Origin: Methanobacteriota archaeon
Lineage (GTDB): Archaea > Thermoplasmatota > Poseidoniia > Poseidoniales > Poseidoniaceae
Direction of reading: 5' to 3'
DNA length: 15,914 nt
NCBI GenBank assembly: GCA_002731395.1
Contig: PCBQ01000024.1
Coordinates: 53,108 to 69,021 of the forward strand
Shown here piece by piece: positions 1 to 6,826 of this stretch. The position numbers and the translations under genes are program-made. The notes under the pieces were generated by a model. The model was not told where the DNA came from and made no database searches. It was given only the letters and a program-made list of their open reading frames with translations. Position 1 is the first letter of the stretch, and each line of letters opens with the position of its first letter.

Positions 1-404
1 GTCAAGGTGTGCAGGCGTTGGGCGGTCACCAAGCGTGCGTTGACGCGCACCCGCTCAACGGCGGAGCGCAGGCTGCCGCCTTGCAGGTAGTACCTGCGCC
101 AGCCTTTGCCTTCGTCGGTGTGGCCAAGCAGACCCGTTTCGACGAGTCGCGTCAAGTGATGGTTGAGCGAGGCCGGGGCCAACCCGAGGTCATCGGCCAA
201 TTGCCCGGCATCCCATGCGCCACCCTGGTCGAGCAGGACGTGTTCACGGAGCAAGCGGTGAACGGGAGAGGCGCGACCTCCGTCAGCAGAGGCTGGGCCT
301 GAGCGTCGTACCAAGGCAAAGGCGTCAATGAGCCATGTCACCAAGGAATCGAGGTCCCGACGTGCGGTGGGCAGAGGTGCTTCGACCACCCTTGCGCGAA
401 ACAT
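1..404 (-). CDS. ArsR-like winged-helix regulator, partial (3' end outside window)
   Basis: Reading the minus strand from an ATG at 404 gives an open frame of 134 codons that runs off the left edge with no stop. A GAGG lies 6 nt upstream of the ATG. The first ~50 residues are a helical lead. A winged helix-turn-helix follows: the segment DAGQLADDLGLAPASLNHH looks like the two DNA-contacting helices, LTRLVETGLLG is the third helix, and a wing with a WRRYYL strand comes next. This resembles ArsR/MarR-type transcription regulators. It lies 74 nt downstream of another winged-helix gene on the same strand, so the two may be co-transcribed. The ligand and targets cannot be told from sequence, and the C-terminus is missing. 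An in-frame extension upstream of the ATG is open, so an earlier non-ATG start cannot be excluded. Confidence 0.75.
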   Translation of the reverse strand, partial: MFRARVVEAPLPTARRDLDSLVTWLIDAFALVRRSGPASADGGRASPVHRLLREHVLLDQGGAWDAGQLADDLGLAPASLNHHLTRLVETGLLGHTDEGKGWRRYYLQGGSLRSAVERVRVNARLVTAQRLHTL

Positions 405-478
405 CTCAAACCTCAACGAGAAGCCAAGCCGCAGGGCACTTGAAGCGTCCGCCTCCGCCGGGGTCTGAAGCGTGCGAT

Positions 479-1132
479 TCAAGCCTCGACGCTGAAGCCC
501 GAAACCACGCCAGCACGCCACGCGTCGTCTTGTTCGAGGTGGGGCGAGAGGTTGAGGCTGTCCTGTCTCAGGAGGCCACGCCGCTGCAACACCTTGACCG
601 CGGAATGGACGCTTGCGCGGGTGCGTCCCAACCTGCGAGCCAAGTCAGATTGACTTTTGGGCACGCCATCCTTCCGGATGGAGAGGATGACCGACCGCTG
701 CACCAAGGAGAGCCCGATGGGCAAGCGTTCTGCAGCCCGGGACATGCCGACTTGGCCTTGGAGGAGTTCAACGCTTTCGGGCGGTCCGGCGAAGTAACAG
801 GTGCGCCCGTTGACGTGCATCACGGTCAGTCGTGAACTTCCTTGGAGGACGTCGAGATGGTGGCGCAAGGTCCCGTTGGCTGCTCCCAAGCTTTGCTGAA
901 GCTCACGGTAACAGAGTCCGGGGTGGTCCTCCAAGGTGCTCAGAATCCGGCGGCGAAGTGGGTGTGTGGCGTCGTCGACCGGCCGAGAACCAGCGATGCC
1001 CCCTACCGCTAACCCCAACGCTCCGGCGGCTGCCAGGGCGCCACCGCTCAAACCCGCCAGGCCGGTGGCGCTGACCGCCAAACCTGCGGCCAGCCAAGGA
1101 CGCTGACGCACCCATTGCTGGAGCAAAGGCAT
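479..1132 (-). CDS. Membrane-anchored regulator with two winged-helix domains
   Basis: A 217-residue protein. Residues ~13-50 are a hydrophobic Ala/Gly/Leu-rich stretch, long enough for a tight membrane hairpin. Residues ~57-115 form a first winged helix (HPLRRRILSTLEDHPG, then YRELQQSLGAANGTLRHHLDVL and a wing reading TCYFAG). Residues ~140-195 form a second (QRSVILSIRKDG, then SQSDLARRLGRTRASVHSAVKVLQRRGLL). Tethering tandem winged helices to the membrane is a layout seen in several euryarchaeal regulators. It suggests a one-component sensor whose DNA-binding part stays near the membrane, although the signal is unknown. There is no clear Shine-Dalgarno; a weak AT-rich element (TTCAGATAGG) lies about 25 nt upstream, so the message may be leaderless. 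It sits between an HxlR gene upstream (50-nt gap) and an ArsR-like gene downstream. The domain reading is solid; the function is inferred. Confidence 0.8.
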   Translation of the reverse strand: MPLLQQWVRQRPWLAAGLAVSATGLAGLSGGALAAAGALGLAVGGIAGSRPVDDATHPLRRRILSTLEDHPGLCYRELQQSLGAANGTLRHHLDVLQGSSRLTVMHVNGRTCYFAGPPESVELLQGQVGMSRAAERLPIGLSLVQRSVILSIRKDGVPKSQSDLARRLGRTRASVHSAVKVLQRRGLLRQDSLNLSPHLEQDDAWRAGVVSGFSVEA

Positions 1133-1182
1133 GTTCGAATGCGCGGTCTCATCCTATCTGAAGGCTCGCTTCAGGTGCGTCT

Positions 1183-1641
1183 TCAGAACGAAGTGCGGAG
1201 GGCGCCAGAACGGATCTTCAGATGCGCCACCAAAGGTGAGAGCAAACGGCCACAGGTTCGTCCATGTTCTGAAAGGATATACTGAACCCGTTCTGGAGGT
1301 CCTGGGTCGACCTTCCGTATCACCAAATCTCGGTCCGCGAGAAGGCGCAGTTTGTCGGACAAGGTCCGGGATGAGATGCCGTCGAGGAGGGTTTTCATCT
1401 GGTTGAAGCGTGCCGGACCAGCGATGTACAATGCGGTGAGGATCTCGATGGTCCACCGGGAACCAAACACGTCCAAGGCCTCGACGGCGGCCTGGACCTC
1501 CCAACCGATGGCGGCTGGGCCCTCGCCGGTGTGTTTGGCCAAGATGTCTCGGATGTTGGAACCGTGTTCAATGGTGGACGCAATGCGTTGTTTGACCTCG
1601 TCCATGGCACCAGCGGACAGGTCTCGAGGCGGGTTCGGCAT
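1183..1641 (-). CDS. HxlR-family winged-helix transcription regulator
   Basis: About 152 residues from the ATG at 1641. The frame also opens at a TTG at 1677, which would add 12 residues, but the ATG is preferred because a palindrome spanning 1663-1679 then falls upstream as an operator instead of inside the gene. The core from EALDVFGSRWTIEILTAL through GPARFNQMKTLLDGISSRTLSDKLRLLADRDLV to a VQYILSEHG wing is the classic HxlR/MarR-like fold, with the GxxRFNxL...I..RTLSxRLKxLe pattern of the family. An N-terminal helix of ~45 residues precedes it. HxlR proteins usually act as dimeric repressors responding to redox or small-molecule signals. No conserved regulatory cysteine context is obvious; the only Cys is in HGRTCGRLL near the end. 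It is divergent from the glycosyltransferase at 1742, so it could control that gene or itself. Confidence 0.85.
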   Translation of the reverse strand: MPNPPRDLSAGAMDEVKQRIASTIEHGSNIRDILAKHTGEGPAAIGWEVQAAVEALDVFGSRWTIEILTALYIAGPARFNQMKTLLDGISSRTLSDKLRLLADRDLVIRKVDPGPPERVQYILSEHGRTCGRLLSPLVAHLKIRSGALRTSF

Positions 1642-1662
1642 GGCGCTCAAACCCCATTCATC

Positions 1663-1679
1663 GGTTGAAGGTTTCAACC
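1663..1679. promoter_or_regulatory. Palindrome upstream of the HxlR gene, candidate operator
   Basis: GGTTGAAGGTTTCAACC is a perfect 7-bp inverted repeat (GGTTGAA / TTCAACC) around a 3-nt centre. A further TTGAAACC at 1713-1720 is the reverse complement of GGTTTCAA at 1670-1677, so the divergent spacer between the HxlR gene and the glycosyltransferase holds several related half-sites. A dimeric HxlR regulator would be a natural ligand. That assignment is inference from position and symmetry. Confidence 0.45.
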
Positions 1680-1741
1680 TGATGTCGAAAATGCACCTTC
1701 ACAGGGGCCACCTTGAAACCGGTTCGTGCGGGTGACCCTGC

Positions 1742-2923
1742 ATGGACCGGGGGGTGTTCGTCGTACGTGGCGGGGCCCTCGGCCGAGACACTGGATTGGG
1801 CGCGGCTCACGCCGGCGTCGTGCGCTTGCTGGCCAGCAATGAGGTGGAAGGTTGGGGCCTCAGCGCCGAGGTCGACCATCCGCTTGGCGGCAGCGGTCCA
1901 ACACGCTTGTTGCGCAGGTGGTGGCTCCACCCACGTCGTGTGCGTCAGCGGCTGAAGCAGCGCGCACGCGAGGGGGGGCAGTTGGTGTTGCTCGTGACCG
2001 ATCAAGAGCAGGCCCACCTCGTGCCTCGTCGCGTCCCACGGAACGTGGCCAAGGCCGTCATCGTCCACGACCTCTTCATTCTCGCACCTCGCGTCATTCC
2101 ACTGGCCGACGGTCCAATGAAGGAATGGACTGGGCGAAGAGGTCCCGTCCGTTGGCTTGACATCAGGCGGTTGCGGCGGGGCCTCAAGCGAGCTGACGTG
2201 CTGATTTGCGTCTCAGAAGCCACCGCAGAGCGCTGCCGAGAGGTGATTCGCAAGGTTCCGGTGGCCCACGTGCCCACCGGCATCAGCTTGGAGCGGTACA
2301 AGCCGTCTGAGGACGCTGAGGTTGTGCCCGAACCTGGATGTCCGCTGTTGGTGGTCGGGAACGATCATGCCCGAAAGCGGATGAATTTCCTTGCCAAGGT
2401 CCTCGCTGCTTGCCCCGAGGATGTTCGCAAGGACCTCCATCTGATCCGTGTTGGCGGCGGTCAAACCGAAGCGGGGCAGCAGGCCCTCGCCGACGCCATG
2501 GAATCCGCCGGGGTCCGTTTGACCCTGAAAGGCCGGATCGAAGACGAGGAACTTCAGCGGTTGCGGCTCTCCTGTGAAGCGCTGCTCTTTCCCTCGGCCG
2601 CTGAGGGCTATGGGTATCCACCTGTCGAGGCCATGGCGGCCGGTCTTCCCGTGCTGGTCGCCGACATGCCGAACCACGGCAGCATGGTTCCGATCGAAAA
2701 TCGACTGCCTGTGGACGATGTGGAAGCTTGGATTGATGCCGTCACTGACGTGCACGCCACGTGGGATCAACGCACCAATGGAGGCGCGAATCCCGTTCCA
2801 AGGCCGGTCGACGAGACCCTTCTCGCTCACGTGGAACGCTTCTCTTTTGATGCACAGTCCACGGCCCTTGGCCTCGCGCTTGATGACCTCGTGAACGATG
2901 GCGATGGACGGGCCGTGGATTGA
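1742..2923 (+). CDS. GT-B glycosyltransferase (GT4-like, family 1)
   Basis: A 393-residue protein. The ATG at 1742 is the first start after an in-frame TGA at 1733-1735, and GGTGA at 1731-1735 is a plausible Shine-Dalgarno. The N-terminal half opens with a strand and a glycine-rich loop (VFVVRGGALGRDTGLG, residues ~5-20), typical of the acceptor-binding Rossmann lobe. The C-terminal donor lobe starts near residue 200 (PLLVVGNDHARKRMNFL), contains LTLKGRIEDEEL, and ends with EGYGYPPVEAMAAGLPV, where Glu288 and Glu296 form the E-x7-E pattern of retaining GT4 enzymes. It probably transfers a sugar from a nucleotide donor to a cell-surface lipid, glycan or protein. No transmembrane segment is evident, so it is cytosolic or peripheral. 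The acceptor is unknown. It is followed after 30 nt by the acyl-CoA gene, probably on the same message, though no functional link is evident. Confidence 0.88.
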   Translation: MDRGVFVVRGGALGRDTGLGAAHAGVVRLLASNEVEGWGLSAEVDHPLGGSGPTRLLRRWWLHPRRVRQRLKQRAREGGQLVLLVTDQEQAHLVPRRVPRNVAKAVIVHDLFILAPRVIPLADGPMKEWTGRRGPVRWLDIRRLRRGLKRADVLICVSEATAERCREVIRKVPVAHVPTGISLERYKPSEDAEVVPEPGCPLLVVGNDHARKRMNFLAKVLAACPEDVRKDLHLIRVGGGQTEAGQQALADAMESAGVRLTLKGRIEDEELQRLRLSCEALLFPSAAEGYGYPPVEAMAAGLPVLVADMPNHGSMVPIENRLPVDDVEAWIDAVTDVHATWDQRTNGGANPVPRPVDETLLAHVERFSFDAQSTALGLALDDLVNDGDGRAVD

Positions 2924-2953
2924 TTGATGAATCGCCTTTGGTTCGGAGGGGTC

Positions 2954-5029
2954 ATGGAACCTGTTCAGCACGTCGCCATCATCGGTGCAGGCAACATGGG
3001 CTCGGGCATCGCACAAAAGTCAGCACAGGAAGGCTTCGACGTTCAAATGGTGGACCGCGAGCAACCTTGGGTCGACCGTGGACAGGGCATCATCGCCGGC
3101 TTCCTTGAAGAAGCGGTGGAACGGCGGATTTTCTCTGAAGCCGAGGTTGACGCCATCAAGGGCCGCGTCAAGGGCGTCGTCGGAACGGAAAACACGGCGC
3201 CGTCCACCGATTTGGTGATCGAAGCGGTGTTCGAGGATTTTGACGTCAAGACCGCGGTATTCTCCACCCTCGATGGCGTCTGTGAGCCGCACACCATCCT
3301 CGCCTCCAACACCTCATCGTTGTCCGTGAACGCGCTGGCTGAGGCGACGGGTCGACCTGACCGCTTCGTTGGCTTACACTTCTTCTACCATCCAGCAAAA
3401 AACCGCTTGGTTGAAGTCATCCCTGCGGCGACCACCAGCGCTGAAACCATCGAACGCACCGTCCAGTACTGCAAGACCCTCGGCAAGGTGGTCATCGTTT
3501 GTGCCGACCGTCCAGGCTTCGTGGTCAACCGCTTCTTCGTGCCTTGGCTGAACGAAGCCTGCTTGCTGCTCGAGGAAGGCATCGCCACCGCAGCACAAAT
3601 CGATGCCATCGCGTGCAAGGCCTTCCGCATCGGCCTCGGCCCCTTTGGTTTGATGAACCTCACCGGCCCGCCGATTGCCCTGCACTCCACCGATTACCTT
3701 GCGGAGCAGTTGAACACGCCCCGATACACGGGCGCCAGCAACCTGCGTGCGCTGGTTGACGCCGGTGACATGTGGCCCATCGAGGACGACGGTGCCTACG
3801 ACGATGCGACCTACGCAGCGGTCAGCGAACGTCTTCTTGGTGTCGTCTTTGGCGTGGCTGCGCAGATTGTGGAGGAAGACGTCTGCTCGATGGAAGACGT
3901 TGACCGCGGAGCCAAGGTTGGCTTGCGCTGGGCCAGGGGTCCTTTCGAGCTGATGAACCGTGTCGGCCTCAAGGAGGCCCATCGTATGGCAACAGCCTAC
4001 GCCGACTTGGCCGCTGAAGGCTGGTCCGTGCCCGACTTCTTTGCTCGGCAAGCCCTTGGTGGTGAAGGTTGGGACTTCAGTTACGTCGACGTGCACATGG
4101 ACAACGGGATCGCGACGATCACCATCAACCGGCCCGAGGCCATGAACGCCCTCAACGAGACCGTGGTGGAACAATTGGGCCAAGCCGTGGCCAAGGTGCA
4201 CGCGGCCGAGGGCATCCACACCATGGTCCTCGACGGAGCAGGCAAGGCCTTCGTGGCCGGTGCGGACGTGAAGTTCTTTGTCGACAAAATTCGGGCCGAC
4301 GCCATCCCAGACATCGAGGTCTTCACCGCGGGCGGTCACGTCGTCTTGGACACCATTGAAGCCTCACCGCTGACCACCATCGCGTTGACCACTGGTCTTG
4401 CGCTTGGTGGTGGACTGGAACTCGCTTTGGCCTGCGATTACCGCGTTGGGACGCGACGTTCCTCCTTCCGCTTCCCAGAAACGGGCATTGGCATCTACCC
4501 CGGGCTGGGCGGCTCGCAGCGGCCCGCCCGCATCATGGGCCGGCCCTGCGCGCGTTGGGCGGTGCTCGCTGGCAACATGATGGACGCCGGGACGGCGCAT
4601 GCCTTGGGCATCCTCACGCACCTGGTGCCCATCAGCGACGTTGACGCCACGGTGACCACCATCGCCGCCGCAGGCAAGCCCGAAGCGAAGTATCCGGGTC
4701 AGCCGAGCGATGCGGAGCATCCTGTCGCGGCTTTCGCCGCGACCTTCTACGCCGACGAGCACGTCGGCACGCTCCTCGCTGGCGGCTGCCCTGACGGTCA
4801 GGACCCTGATGACAAGCAGGTGGCTCGCCAGATGAAGTTCCTCTCGCGCGTTGCACCGGTCGGTCTGAAGATGGCGAGCGACCTCATCGACGCCACGGAG
4901 GGCACGTCTCTGGCGGCTGGGCTCCAAATGGAACTCGACGGTTTGGAAACCATCTTCTCCACCGACGACGCGCTCGAAGGGCTCTCGGCTCTCATCGAAG
5001 GACGGCGAGCGTCCTACACGGGTGCCTGA
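2954..5029 (+). CDS. Bifunctional 3-hydroxyacyl-CoA dehydrogenase / enoyl-CoA hydratase
   Basis: A 691-residue fusion in the order dehydrogenase then hydratase, as in archaeal crotonyl-CoA hydratase/3-hydroxybutyryl-CoA dehydrogenases and unlike bacterial FadB/FadJ, where the order is reversed. The NAD site is VAIIGAGNMGSGIAQ at residues 7-21. Dehydrogenase catalytic residues Ser121, His142, Glu154 and Asn192 keep the spacing of the human enzyme. Two C-terminal dehydrogenase helical domains follow (about 185-280 and 290-375). The crotonase domain (about 376-691) has the oxyanion loops FVAGAD and ALGGGLEL and both acid/base glutamates, Glu489 and Glu509, 20 residues apart as in rat crotonase. 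It should hydrate trans-2-enoyl-CoA and oxidise (S)-3-hydroxyacyl-CoA in the cytosol. The ATG at 2954 follows GGAGGGG and gives the family-typical N-terminus; upstream TTG 2924 and ATG 2927 would add 9-10 residues. Its stop abuts the convergent gene's stop. Confidence 0.93.
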   Translation: MEPVQHVAIIGAGNMGSGIAQKSAQEGFDVQMVDREQPWVDRGQGIIAGFLEEAVERRIFSEAEVDAIKGRVKGVVGTENTAPSTDLVIEAVFEDFDVKTAVFSTLDGVCEPHTILASNTSSLSVNALAEATGRPDRFVGLHFFYHPAKNRLVEVIPAATTSAETIERTVQYCKTLGKVVIVCADRPGFVVNRFFVPWLNEACLLLEEGIATAAQIDAIACKAFRIGLGPFGLMNLTGPPIALHSTDYLAEQLNTPRYTGASNLRALVDAGDMWPIEDDGAYDDATYAAVSERLLGVVFGVAAQIVEEDVCSMEDVDRGAKVGLRWARGPFELMNRVGLKEAHRMATAYADLAAEGWSVPDFFARQALGGEGWDFSYVDVHMDNGIATITINRPEAMNALNETVVEQLGQAVAKVHAAEGIHTMVLDGAGKAFVAGADVKFFVDKIRADAIPDIEVFTAGGHVVLDTIEASPLTTIALTTGLALGGGLELALACDYRVGTRRSSFRFPETGIGIYPGLGGSQRPARIMGRPCARWAVLAGNMMDAGTAHALGILTHLVPISDVDATVTTIAAAGKPEAKYPGQPSDAEHPVAAFAATFYADEHVGTLLAGGCPDGQDPDDKQVARQMKFLSRVAPVGLKMASDLIDATEGTSLAAGLQMELDGLETIFSTDDALEGLSALIEGRRASYTGA

Positions 5030-6031
5030 TCAGAAATCCATGATGTCCTCAACGTCGTGGACGTTCTCATACGCGTCGGCGGGCACACCCAAATGCTCGA
5101 TGCGCAGGTGGGGCGGAAGGTGGATGATTTCCTCATGCAGGTCATGGTAGTGGTCGAAGTCCCATGTGGTCAGGTAAACGCCATCGGCGGTCTCGAACAA
5201 AGGCTCCAGGTCAGGGCGGAACGTTTCGCTTAGCATGAGGAGTTTGTCGCGCACCCGCTCTTGATCTGAACGCGACATGGTTCGGACCTGGAGATCCACG
5301 AACCGGTGCAGAGCGTTGGCGTACGTGTCGGGCCGGTGGCGGGTCAGGCGGAGAATCAAATTCAGGAATGCGTCGACCATGGCCCCTCCACCCACTTCGT
5401 GTGACGGTACGAACATCGGGTAGAGATCAGAGTTCACCAACTCCAACTCCACTTGAGGTGGGAGGTTTCCTTTCGCGGCGATGTCATAGGCCCGCGTTGA
5501 AATGGACCCTTCTCCTTCTTCTTCGTGCACGTAGCAGGCAAGCATTTTCGCCGCGGATGTGCGTTCGGGCAAGGAGAAGTATTCGTTGGCCACGATGGCC
5601 AGCAGGTCGGCAGATGAATGCAACATGTAGAGCGTGTCCGGGGTGTGGGACACGGGGAAGCCGGCCTCCCCCAGAAGCACCATCGTGGTAAGGTGGTCCG
5701 ACATGGGCACATCGTGAAAAAGCCCTTTCCCAGCGACACAAATGGGCTTGCCGTCAACGGAAATCACGAGGTGATGTTCATCCAATTGAACGGCCACAAG
5801 CATGGAGCCGACCACGTCAATGTCCAGCGTCACACCAGCAGGATGCTCCATGAGCAAGTTCGTGCCGTTGATGGTCCAGCGCTTTGAAGACGCCAAAACA
5901 GATTCGAACAGCTCCATTCCGGTGTGCTCGGCGATGTAGCGGTCCTCGCTGATGGCGCGGTCTTCTTCGGGAAGACTGAGCATCACGTCGCTAACTTCGT
6001 TGACCAGGTGACGCGCTTCCGCAGTGTTCAT
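5030..6031 (-). CDS. Unknown 333-aa protein, last gene of the E1/JAMM operon
   Basis: I do not recognise the family. The start at 6031 is chosen because its ATG overlaps the upstream gene's TGA (ATGA) and GGAG lies 7-8 nt before it; an in-frame ATG at 6049 would add six residues (MAGAMA). The 333-residue product is acidic and soluble, with no signal peptide or membrane segment. Residues ~64-110 look beta-rich with alternating hydrophobics (TLDIDVVGSMLVAVQL, HHLVISVDGKPICVAG), and ~215-275 are helical. The C-terminus (~285-333) is rich in His, Asp and Glu (TTWDFDHYHDLHEE) and ends in DF, not Gly-Gly. There are only two cysteines, Cys98 and Cys166. Given its E1 and JAMM neighbours it could be a divergent E2-like conjugase, a target or an effector; none of these is shown by a motif. 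The gene ends exactly where the convergent acyl-CoA gene ends, so the two mRNAs must overlap in their 3' regions. Confidence 0.8.
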   Translation of the reverse strand: MNTAEARHLVNEVSDVMLSLPEEDRAISEDRYIAEHTGMELFESVLASSKRWTINGTNLLMEHPAGVTLDIDVVGSMLVAVQLDEHHLVISVDGKPICVAGKGLFHDVPMSDHLTTMVLLGEAGFPVSHTPDTLYMLHSSADLLAIVANEYFSLPERTSAAKMLACYVHEEEGEGSISTRAYDIAAKGNLPPQVELELVNSDLYPMFVPSHEVGGGAMVDAFLNLILRLTRHRPDTYANALHRFVDLQVRTMSRSDQERVRDKLLMLSETFRPDLEPLFETADGVYLTTWDFDHYHDLHEEIIHLPPHLRIEHLGVPADAYENVHDVEDIMDF

Positions 6032-6264
6032 TGCCATTGCTCCTGCCATGCGGCGTGCTCGCGAAGGAAGGCGGCCAAATCGAAGGCATCACCGTCGACG
6101 GCCGCCGCCTTGAGACGTTCTTTCACGGTCTCCACGAGTCTGTAATCAGGGGCGTCTCCGGTGATTTCCTCGATCACCTCGGCGATGCTCCGTCCACCGC
6201 CGAGCGCGACCTTGAGGCGAGCCCGACGGGCCTCCTCGTCGTCTTTCGGGGCGCGGACGCTCAT
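6028..6264 (-). CDS. Small helical protein (78 aa) in the E1/JAMM operon
   Basis: A 78-residue protein starting at the ATG at 6264, which overlaps the JAMM gene's stop (ATGA) and is preceded by GAGGTGA. Its own stop overlaps the start of the 333-aa gene in the same way. A larger frame continues upstream of 6264, but that part lies inside the JAMM gene and reads as low-complexity Arg/His sequence, so it is rejected. The sequence is charged and probably all-helical: a basic start (EEARRARLKVAL), a GGG turn at 22-24, SIAEVIEEITG, VETVKERLKAAAV, then FDLAAFLREHAAW. It lacks the beta-strand pattern of a ubiquitin-like fold and ends in WQ, not Gly-Gly, so it is unlikely to be the modifier. Translational coupling on both sides suggests a stoichiometric partner of the E1, the JAMM or the 333-aa protein. 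The family is not recognised. Confidence 0.78.
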   Translation of the reverse strand: MSVRAPKDDEEARRARLKVALGGGRSIAEVIEEITGDAPDYRLVETVKERLKAAAVDGDAFDLAAFLREHAAWQEQWQ

Positions 6265-6275
6265 GCGCTCACCTC
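6260..6275 (-). promoter_or_regulatory. Coupled stop/start with strong Shine-Dalgarno (JAMM to 78-aa gene)
   Basis: On the minus strand this reads GAGGTGAGCGCATGAG. It holds a ribosome site (GAGGTGA), the start codon of the 78-aa gene and the TGA stop of the JAMM gene in one overlap. The same 16 nt occur at the preceding junction (6811-6826). This decides the start of the small gene and indicates translational coupling. Confidence 0.75.
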
Positions 6276-6815
6276 GATGGGCCACGCGGCGGGCCATGGC
6301 GTGGGCGCTTCCTGCGACCATGCGTTGAGGGCAGGAACGCCCGCGATGCGTTCGGTGTCCGGCTCGTCTTCGCCGAGGTTCCTGGCACGCTTGACGCCGT
6401 CGTAGCCCAGCACGAGGGCCTTGCGCAGGACGCCGGTGCCGTTGGCCAAGCTCTGACGGTCGGTGCCAGACCAGTACGCGTCGAAGCGCGGGTGGGTGTG
6501 CACCCACACTTGGAAGGGCGCCATGGCGCCCACGTGGGCGCGAAGCGGCACGAGTCCGGGTGATCCCCAATCGATGAACACGGTGCCCTCCGCGTCGATG
6601 AGCACCGAGGTTTCCAGACCGGCCACGGCCGAGAGCACGTAGACGGCGTTCCAAGCGCCCGCCGAGGCGGCGGCCTGCTGGACTTCGAGCACCTCAGGGG
6701 TGTCCACGTCGCCGTCCCATGCCGCGTTCATGGCCGCGGCCCACGCCTCGGTCGTGGAGCCGAAGGCCTCGGGTTCCACGGAGTGCGCCACGCGAATCAG
6801 CAGGTCGTCCCTCAT
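6261..6815 (-). CDS. JAMM (JAB1/MPN+) metalloprotease-like protein
   Basis: A 184-residue protein from the ATG at 6815, which overlaps the E1 stop and has GGAGGTGA upstream. The JAMM zinc site is visible as VWVHTHPRFDAYWSGTD: His106, His108, then seven residues, Ser116 and Asp119, the H-x-H-x7-S-x2-D pattern of active MPN+ proteases. Glu68 (AGLETSV), 38 residues before the first His, is the best candidate for the catalytic glutamate, though I cannot confirm it by alignment. JAMM enzymes cleave isopeptide or peptide bonds after ubiquitin-like proteins, or trim a sulfur-carrier protein. The first ~45 residues are a helical acidic lead, and residues ~145-184 form a Pro/Trp-rich tail ending in EVSA. 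There is no signal peptide, so it is cytosolic. It sits second in the operon, directly after the E1-like gene, the pairing typical of prokaryotic ubiquitin-like pathways. The substrate is unknown because no ubiquitin-like gene is nearby. Confidence 0.86.
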   Translation of the reverse strand: MRDDLLIRVAHSVEPEAFGSTTEAWAAAMNAAWDGDVDTPEVLEVQQAAASAGAWNAVYVLSAVAGLETSVLIDAEGTVFIDWGSPGLVPLRAHVGAMAPFQVWVHTHPRFDAYWSGTDRQSLANGTGVLRKALVLGYDGVKRARNLGEDEPDTERIAGVPALNAWSQEAPTPWPAAWPIEVSA

Positions 6816-6826
6816 GCGCTCACCTC
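6811..6826 (-). promoter_or_regulatory. Coupled stop/start with strong Shine-Dalgarno (E1 to JAMM gene)
   Basis: The minus strand reads GAGGTGAGCGCATGAG, part of a full GGAGGTGA ribosome site. It is identical over 16 nt to the next junction at 6260-6275. Because it lies inside the upstream reading frame it also fixes the last residues of the E1 protein as EVSA. Confidence 0.75.

Noticed and set aside
3374..4339. Minus-strand open frame of 321 codons
   Set aside because: It is antisense to the dehydrogenase/hydratase, where all catalytic residues are in place on the plus strand.
6028..6264. 78-aa protein as the missing ubiquitin-like modifier
   Set aside because: It appears all-helical, has no C-terminal Gly-Gly, and ends in Trp-Gln; a JAMM-processed modifier should have a glycine tail.
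6265..6654. Upstream extension of the 78-aa gene to a 208-aa protein
   Set aside because: The extension lies entirely within the JAMM gene in another frame and reads as Arg/His/Gly-rich shadow sequence; the ATG at 6264 has a strong ribosome site.
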